In this document: positions 59,507-64,000 of the stretch, in pieces
Layout of the letters: every line of letters starts with the position of its first letter
Numbering within the stretch: position 1 is the stretch's first letter
Assembly: GCF_009604375.1 (NCBI RefSeq)
Contig: NZ_WEGH01000002.1
Coordinates: 954,073-1,018,072, forward strand
DNA from: Actinomadura macrotermitis
Lineage (GTDB): Bacteria > Actinomycetota > Actinomycetes > Streptosporangiales > Streptosporangiaceae
Reading direction: 5' to 3'
Length of the DNA stretch: 64,000 nucleotides
Program-made: the position numbers and the translations under genes
The notes under the pieces: model-generated
Databases searched by the model: none
Told to the model about the DNA's origin: nothing
The model's input: only the letters and a program-made list of their open reading frames with translations

Positions 59507-60640
59507 TCAGCCGCAGAGGGCCTTGTCGACCATGCGCTGCTCGGCGTCGTTCGGGGCGGCGATGACCGCGGTGTTGTTCATGCCGATGGAAATGGAGCGG
59601 GAGCCGTTGCTGACGGTCCGCGTGGTGTACCCGGCCACCGAACCCGTGTGCCCCCAGGCCGTACCGCACGCCGTGGGGAACGCGGCCAGCCCGAGGCCGT
59701 AGTCGCCGACCCTGACGACGGGGAGGGTGCGCCGCATGTCGGCGAGCCGCGCCGGCGAGAGCACCCGGCCGGAGACCAGGGCGTTCACGAACTTGGTCAT
59801 GTCGCGACCAGTGGACACCAGCGCGGCGGCCGCCCCCCATACCGCGGGTTCGAAGTTCGTCACGTCGGCGAAGGGCACGCCCGCGACCGAGAGATAGCCC
59901 CGCGAGTACGGGGCCGGCAGGCTTTTCTGCCCGGGGCGCGGATAGAACGTCGAGGTCATCCCGACCTTCTTCAGGATGCGCTTCTTGATCGCGGTGGTGA
60001 GGTCCGTGCCCGACTTCTTCTCCACCAGCATGCCGAGGATCGTGTAGTTGGTGTTGGAGTAGACGCCCTCGCGGCCCGGCTCGGACTGCTTCCCGTACTT
60101 CGTCCCCTCGTTGACCATCTGCTGCTGCGTCGGGGGGACGAGCTGCCACCTGGGGTTCAGCAGAAGCTGCGCCGTCTGGAGGTAGTCGCCGTTGACGAAC
60201 CCGAGGTTGTCCTTGATGCCCGAGCGGTGCTGCAGCAGCTGCCGCACGGTGATGGCGTTCGGGTTCAGGCCGGAGCCGCGCACCACACCGGGCAGGTAGC
60301 GCTCGATGGGGGTGTCCAGCTTCACCTTTCCCTCGTCCACCAGCTGAAGCACGATCGTCGCGACGAACATCTTGGTCTGGCTGCCGACCCGCAAGCGGGT
60401 GTCGGCGCCGAGCTTGGCCTGCGGGTGAAGCTGCGTGCTGCCGCTGCCGTAAGCGGTCACCGCGTCGCCGTGCCGCACGGTCGCCACCGCGCCGATGGCC
60501 CCGTTGGCGCTCCGGTAGCGGTCCAGCTGCTCCTGGAAAAGGGATTCGCGCGCCGCGACCGGCTGCGTCGCGCCCATCCCGGCGACCAATCCGGTGACGG
60601 CCGCGACCACACCGGCCCGCCATCCAGCTCGTGGATTCAT
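59507..60640 (-). CDS. secreted serine hydrolase (class C beta-lactamase / DD-peptidase-like)
   Basis: Exported penicillin-binding-like hydrolase of 377 residues. Signal peptide RAGVVAAVTGLVAGMGATQPVAA; catalytic SxxK is SQTK (Ser87-Lys90), YxN is YSN (194-196), and the third motif is HTG (331-333) in WGHTGSVAGY. HTG instead of KTG is usual in esterase- and DD-carboxypeptidase-like members. It may act on peptidoglycan peptides or on esters. Single gene upstream of the AfsR-type regulator, same strand. Confidence 0.9.
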   Translation of the reverse strand: MNPRAGWRAGVVAAVTGLVAGMGATQPVAARESLFQEQLDRYRSANGAIGAVATVRHGDAVTAYGSGSTQLHPQAKLGADTRLRVGSQTKMFVATIVLQLVDEGKVKLDTPIERYLPGVVRGSGLNPNAITVRQLLQHRSGIKDNLGFVNGDYLQTAQLLLNPRWQLVPPTQQQMVNEGTKYGKQSEPGREGVYSNTNYTILGMLVEKKSGTDLTTAIKKRILKKVGMTSTFYPRPGQKSLPAPYSRGYLSVAGVPFADVTNFEPAVWGAAAALVSTGRDMTKFVNALVSGRVLSPARLADMRRTLPVVRVGDYGLGLAAFPTACGTAWGHTGSVAGYTTRTVSNGSRSISIGMNNTAVIAAPNDAEQRMVDKALCG

Positions 60641-60919
60641 GGGCGGGAGATTAACGAGCCGCGATGAAATCCCAATGACAGCAGGCGTTGCGCGCGTCCG
60701 CCCGCACTGGGCGGCCGTCTCGATGACGACCCCGCCGGGCCGGGATCACTCAGCCGGCTGCACAGGAGGGGCCAGGTCATACCCGGGTACTCACGGAAAC
60801 CCCGGCGATGCCCTCATACGTCTGCGATACATGGTATTTGCTGCCAGGTATCCTGCCACTGGGCTGATCCCGACCTGTTCCGCAAATGATCGTCTGCAGC
60901 TTGACCGAGGGGAGAGACG

Positions 60920-63748
60920 GTGGCAAGGAACGATCAGGACGGACGTTCCCTCGAGGAGCGGCTGGCCTCGCTGGACGCGATGAGCGGCGAGACCGGCGGT
61001 CGGGCCGAGCCCGAGCAGCAGCGCCCGGACGCCGAGGGCAACCCGTGGCTGGCCGCCCCGCCGCCGCCTCCGACCGACTTCGGAGCGCCTCCCGCCGCCC
61101 CCGCCTACGGCCCGCCGTCCGAGCAGGGGCAGCCCCCGGCCGACTTCAACGCCCCGCCGCCCGCGAACTTCGGACCGCCGCCGTACGCCCCTGTCGGCGG
61201 CGACTTCGGCCCGCCGCCGCAGGGCCCGGGCCATGCCCCCTACGGCCAGCAGCCCCCCGGGCCGCCGCCGGGACAGCCCGGCCAGCCCCCGGCCAACTTC
61301 GGCCCGCCGCCGTACGGCCAGCCCCCGGCCGACTTCAACGCGCCTGGCGGCGTTCCCTTCGGCTCGCCCGGCCAGCAGAACTTCGGCCCGCCGCCCGCCG
61401 ACTTCAATGCCCCCGGCAACGGCCAGCCCGGTCTCTACGACCCTCCGGCCGACTTCAACGCACCCGGCGCCCCGCCCTTCGGCGCCCCGCAGGGCGGGCA
61501 GAATTTCGGCCAGCCGCCTGCCGAGGGCCAGCCCCCCGGCGGTGTTCCCTTCGGCCCGCCCGGCCGGCAGAACTTCGGGCCGCCGCCCGCCGACTTCAAC
61601 GCCCCCGGCAACGGCCAGCCCGGCCCCTACGGCCCTCCGGCTGATTTCAACGCGCCCGGTGGTGCACCTTTCGGTGCTCCGCAGGAGCAGCCCGGCCCCT
61701 ACGGCCCCGGCCAGCCGCCTGCCGACTTCAATGCGCCCGGCGCCGCCCCCTTCGGCCCTCCGCAGGGCGAGCAGAACTTCGGCCAGCCCCTGGCCAACTC
61801 CAACACGCCCGGCGACCTTGGCGCCCCTGTCGAAGGTCAGCCGTCCTTCGGCCAGCCGCCTGCCGACTTCAACACGCCCAGCGACCCTGGCGCCCCTGAA
61901 GGCCAGCACTCGGGTGGCGTGCCCTTCGGCCAGCCCCCGGCCAACTCCAATGCGCCCGGCGGTGTTCCCTTCGGGGCCCCGCAGAGCGAGCAGAACTCCG
62001 CCCAGCCGCCCGCCGGTTCCAACGCCCCCGGGGAACCTGCCGAAGGCCAGCACCCCGGCGGTGCGCCCTTCGACCAGTCGTCCGGGCCCTACAGCCCTCC
62101 GGCCGATCTCGATGCGCCCGCCGAGGGGCAGGACGAGCCGTCCCAGGAGGCCACCGGCGGGCAGGCAGGTCCGCAGGGGGAGAACGGCGAGCAGGGGCAG
62201 GACGACTCCGCCGAGAGCGGGCAGGCCGGGGTGAGCTTCGGCAAGCCGCAGGACGAGTCCGGGCAGCAGGAGAACGCCCCCGACCGTCCGGTCACCGGTG
62301 AGGAGCAGGCCGCCGAGGCGCCCGCGGGCGGGCAGCCCGGCGCGGACTTCGGCCCGCCGCCGTACTCGCCCGCCCCCGACCCGCAGGCGGTCCCGTTCGG
62401 TTCCACCGGGCAGCCCGGCCCGGACGCCGCCCCGCCCGCGCCCGGCGGTTTCGGTGCGCCCCAGCCCGGTCCCGGCTTCGCGCCGGCCGGGCCGGGGGAG
62501 CCCGGGCCCGGTTTCGGGGGTCCGCCGAACCCCGCGCCTTACGGCGACCTGCCCGCGCCTCCCCTGTACACGCCGCCCGCCGAGGGCGGCGCGCCGCCGT
62601 ATCCGGCGCCGGGCTTCCAGCCGCAGGAGGGCGAGCCCGCTCCCGCGTTCGAGCAGCTCCCGCCCTACCCGGCCGGGCAGTACGGCCCGCCCGCCGCGCA
62701 GCCCTACCCGCAGCCGCCCGCCGGCGGCGGCTATGGCGGGCCGCCGCCCGCCTACCCGCCGCAGGGGCAGTCCCAGGGCCAGCCGCCGCAGGCGTACCAG
62801 CCGCCGGCGCCGCAGTCCTCCGAGAGCCTCAGCTCGGAGAACCTCCTCGGGGAGCGGCGGCTCGCGCCGTCGTCGGGCTGGCGCCGCGCGGTCTACAAGG
62901 CCACCGCCGGCAACATCCACCCGGGCGAGTCGCAGGGCGAACTGCGCCGCAAGGACCTGGTCGAGCGCGCGCGCACCGCGGTGAACGGCGGCCACCACCG
63001 GGTGGCCGTCATGTCGCTCAAGGGCGGCGTCGGCAAGACCACCACGACGACCGGCCTCGGCTCGATGCTGGCGTCGCTGCGCGGCGACCGCGTCATCGCG
63101 GTGGACGCCAACCCCGACCGCGGCACCCTGTCGGACAAGGTGCGGCTGGAGACCGCCGCGACCGTCCGGGACCTGCTCAACAACCGCGACCAGATCACCC
63201 GGTACGCCGACGTGCGCTCCTTCACCTCGCAGAACGCCGCCCGGCTGGAGGTCCTGGCCTCCGACCGCGACCCGGCGGTGAGCGAGGCGTTCAGCGCCGA
63301 GGACTACTCCGCGGTCGCGGTGGTGCTGGAGCAGTACTACTCGATCTGCATCACCGACTGCGGGACCGGCCTGCTGCACTCGGCGATGGCCGGCGTGCTC
63401 GCGCTCGCCGACCAGCTCGTCCTGGTCAGCTCGCCGTCGGTGGACGGCGCCCGCTCGGCCAGCGCCACCCTGGACTGGCTGGAGGCGCACGACCACGGCC
63501 ACCTGGTCCGCAACGGCGTGGTGGTGCTGTCGATGGTGCGCAACCGCACCCGCAGCCAGGTCGACCTGGACAAGCTGCAGGCGCACTTCGAGAGCCGCTG
63601 CCGCGCCGTCGTGCGGATCCCCTACGACGACCACCTGGAGGAGGGCGCCGAGGTCGAGCTGGAGGCGCTGTCCCCGCAGACCCGCGAGGCGTATCTGAAC
63701 CTGGCGGCGGTCGTCGGCGACGGCTTCGTCTACCAGCGGCCGTCCTGA
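60920..63748 (+). CDS. EspI-like protein: proline-rich N-terminus with MinD/ParA ATPase
   Basis: Protein of 942 residues. After a conserved start (RSLEERLASLDAM) comes about 570 residues of Pro/Gly/Ala/Gln-rich sequence with the unit PPADFNAPG repeated seven times and several variants. The C-terminal third (from about 645) reads LAPSSGWRRAVYKATAGN, NIHPGESQGELRRKDL, then the deviant Walker A KGGVGKTT at 701-708 and AVDANPDRG. This layout matches EspI of type VII (ESX) secretion loci, whose ATPase tunes secretion. No other ESX gene is seen before the window ends. GTG start after GAGGGGAGAG. Confidence 0.82.
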   Translation: MARNDQDGRSLEERLASLDAMSGETGGRAEPEQQRPDAEGNPWLAAPPPPPTDFGAPPAAPAYGPPSEQGQPPADFNAPPPANFGPPPYAPVGGDFGPPPQGPGHAPYGQQPPGPPPGQPGQPPANFGPPPYGQPPADFNAPGGVPFGSPGQQNFGPPPADFNAPGNGQPGLYDPPADFNAPGAPPFGAPQGGQNFGQPPAEGQPPGGVPFGPPGRQNFGPPPADFNAPGNGQPGPYGPPADFNAPGGAPFGAPQEQPGPYGPGQPPADFNAPGAAPFGPPQGEQNFGQPLANSNTPGDLGAPVEGQPSFGQPPADFNTPSDPGAPEGQHSGGVPFGQPPANSNAPGGVPFGAPQSEQNSAQPPAGSNAPGEPAEGQHPGGAPFDQSSGPYSPPADLDAPAEGQDEPSQEATGGQAGPQGENGEQGQDDSAESGQAGVSFGKPQDESGQQENAPDRPVTGEEQAAEAPAGGQPGADFGPPPYSPAPDPQAVPFGSTGQPGPDAAPPAPGGFGAPQPGPGFAPAGPGEPGPGFGGPPNPAPYGDLPAPPLYTPPAEGGAPPYPAPGFQPQEGEPAPAFEQLPPYPAGQYGPPAAQPYPQPPAGGGYGGPPPAYPPQGQSQGQPPQAYQPPAPQSSESLSSENLLGERRLAPSSGWRRAVYKATAGNIHPGESQGELRRKDLVERARTAVNGGHHRVAVMSLKGGVGKTTTTTGLGSMLASLRGDRVIAVDANPDRGTLSDKVRLETAATVRDLLNNRDQITRYADVRSFTSQNAARLEVLASDRDPAVSEAFSAEDYSAVAVVLEQYYSICITDCGTGLLHSAMAGVLALADQLVLVSSPSVDGARSASATLDWLEAHDHGHLVRNGVVVLSMVRNRTRSQVDLDKLQAHFESRCRAVVRIPYDDHLEEGAEVELEALSPQTREAYLNLAAVVGDGFVYQRPS
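61135..62100 (+). repeat. in-gene repeat region coding PPADFNAPG units
   Basis: Roughly 1 kb of imperfect tandem repeats within the EspI-like gene. The core coding unit CCGGCCGACTTCAACGC recurs with variable spacers of about 15-35 codons (NGQPG, GVPFG, GAPQ). Repeats are in frame and vary by point substitutions, so length polymorphism between strains is likely. Confidence 0.8.
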
Positions 63749-63769
63749 CGGCCGTTAGTGTCGTCGTCC

Positions 63770-64000
63770 ATGCCGGAGAACGTGTATGTGGGCAAGGCTG
63801 CGGCCGACGGGGCGCAGGACCGCGGCTGGCTGCTCGGGCACTTCAAGCCGCCCGGCGACCCGCGCCACAGCGAGGACGTCGAGATCAAGTGGGGCGTGCA
63901 CCCCAAGGGGGAGCGCCGGGCGCAGTGGGCGGTCGGGGAGAAGCGCACCGCGCTGCTGGTGCTGATCAGCGGCCGGTTCCGCATGGAGTTCCCGGACGGT
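63770..64000 (+). CDS. cupin-like protein, N-terminal part (runs off the window)
   Basis: First 77 codons of a gene starting MPENVYVGKAAADG. GWLLGHFKPPGDPRHSEDVEIKWGVHP and RTALLVLISGRFRMEFP resemble a family of small actinobacterial cupin-like proteins (some database entries call them signal peptidase I, but no such motifs are visible). The gene begins 21 bases after the EspI-like stop. The C-terminus and function are not visible. Confidence 0.65.
   Translation, partial: MPENVYVGKAAADGAQDRGWLLGHFKPPGDPRHSEDVEIKWGVHPKGERRAQWAVGEKRTALLVLISGRFRMEFPDG

Noticed and set aside
57281..60640. Secondary-metabolite cluster around the AfsR-type regulator
   Set aside because: Neighbours are a cutinase, a serine hydrolase and an EspI-like gene; no biosynthetic enzymes.
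61135..62100. Repeat array considered as a CRISPR
   Set aside because: Repeats are in frame, variable in sequence and spacing and lie inside a coding region; no cas genes.
60791..63634. 947-codon minus-strand frame opposite the EspI-like gene
   Set aside because: Antisense of proline-rich repeats; repeats of Gly, Arg and Leu come from GC-rich codons and show no domain.

Overview
The window is a contiguous piece of a very G+C-rich chromosome (well above 70% by eye, not computed) with strong third-position GC bias. It points to a filamentous actinobacterium, most likely a Thermomonosporaceae/Actinomadura-type genome. Evidence: a mycothiol-type DinB protein (left edge), two STAS anti-anti-sigma factors and one RsbW-like ATPase, a bacterial proteasome activator (53.5 kb), an AfsR-type regulator, an EspI-like ATPase with a long proline-rich N-terminus (right edge), a subtilisin-inhibitor-like protein, and many GTG starts. 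The genus is inferred. I see no prophage, insertion sequence, CRISPR array, tRNA or rRNA. Most genes are ordinary core or accessory chromosomal genes.

Layout. 0-7.3 kb: small metabolic genes (MDR oxidoreductase with a divergent GlxA-type regulator, CHMI-like isomerase, alpha/beta hydrolase, TenA-like protein, old yellow enzyme + RidA with a divergent MarR). 7.3-13.7 kb: a copper island (CopZ, an exported metal-associated protein, the CopA ATPase, a nitroreductase, a cytosolic His-rich paralogue of the exported protein, and a divergent FAD reductase) punctuated by four palindromes of CsoR type. 13.7-16.4 kb: two redox genes with divergent HxlR and TetR regulators, each with a visible operator. 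16.4-20.3 kb: Fpg/Nei glycosylase preceded by a cluster of DnaA-box-like sequences, an SSI-like protease inhibitor, a rhodanese, a lipoprotein, and a TPP riboswitch in front of an NCS1 (CytX-like) transporter.

20.3-33 kb: orphan PAS-GAF-PAS histidine kinase, anti-sigma ATPase, arginine deiminase, MFS exporter, a divergent EF-Tu paralogue, a secreted EEP-fold protein, an acyl-CoA ligase, an apparently frameshifted small membrane protein, and a two-component system. 33-37 kb: tandem secreted FG-GAP propeller proteins, a Cys-motif protein and a STAS protein. 37.2-43.3 kb: a surface-glycan locus (GT2, MptB-like GT-C, a phosphatase-superfamily ectoenzyme with a membrane domain, GT87) running into DUF4446 and pheA.

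44-52.6 kb: lipoprotein, esterase + TetR + hotdog protein sharing repeated GGAAC-N3-GTTCC operators, a secreted modular protein, a methyltransferase, an Rnl5-type RNA ligase and serS. 52.7-64 kb: HAD phosphatase, proteasome activator, quinone oxidoreductase, a cutinase whose catalytic core appears split by about 350 residues, an AfsR-like regulator, a serine hydrolase, the EspI-like ATPase and a truncated cupin-like gene.

Many genes here form divergent regulator-target pairs with operators readable by eye. Best candidates for something not well described: the copper island with its duplicated exported/cytosolic protein, the phosphatase-like membrane enzyme in the mannosyltransferase locus, the interrupted cutinase, and the DnaA-box cluster away from any oriC genes.
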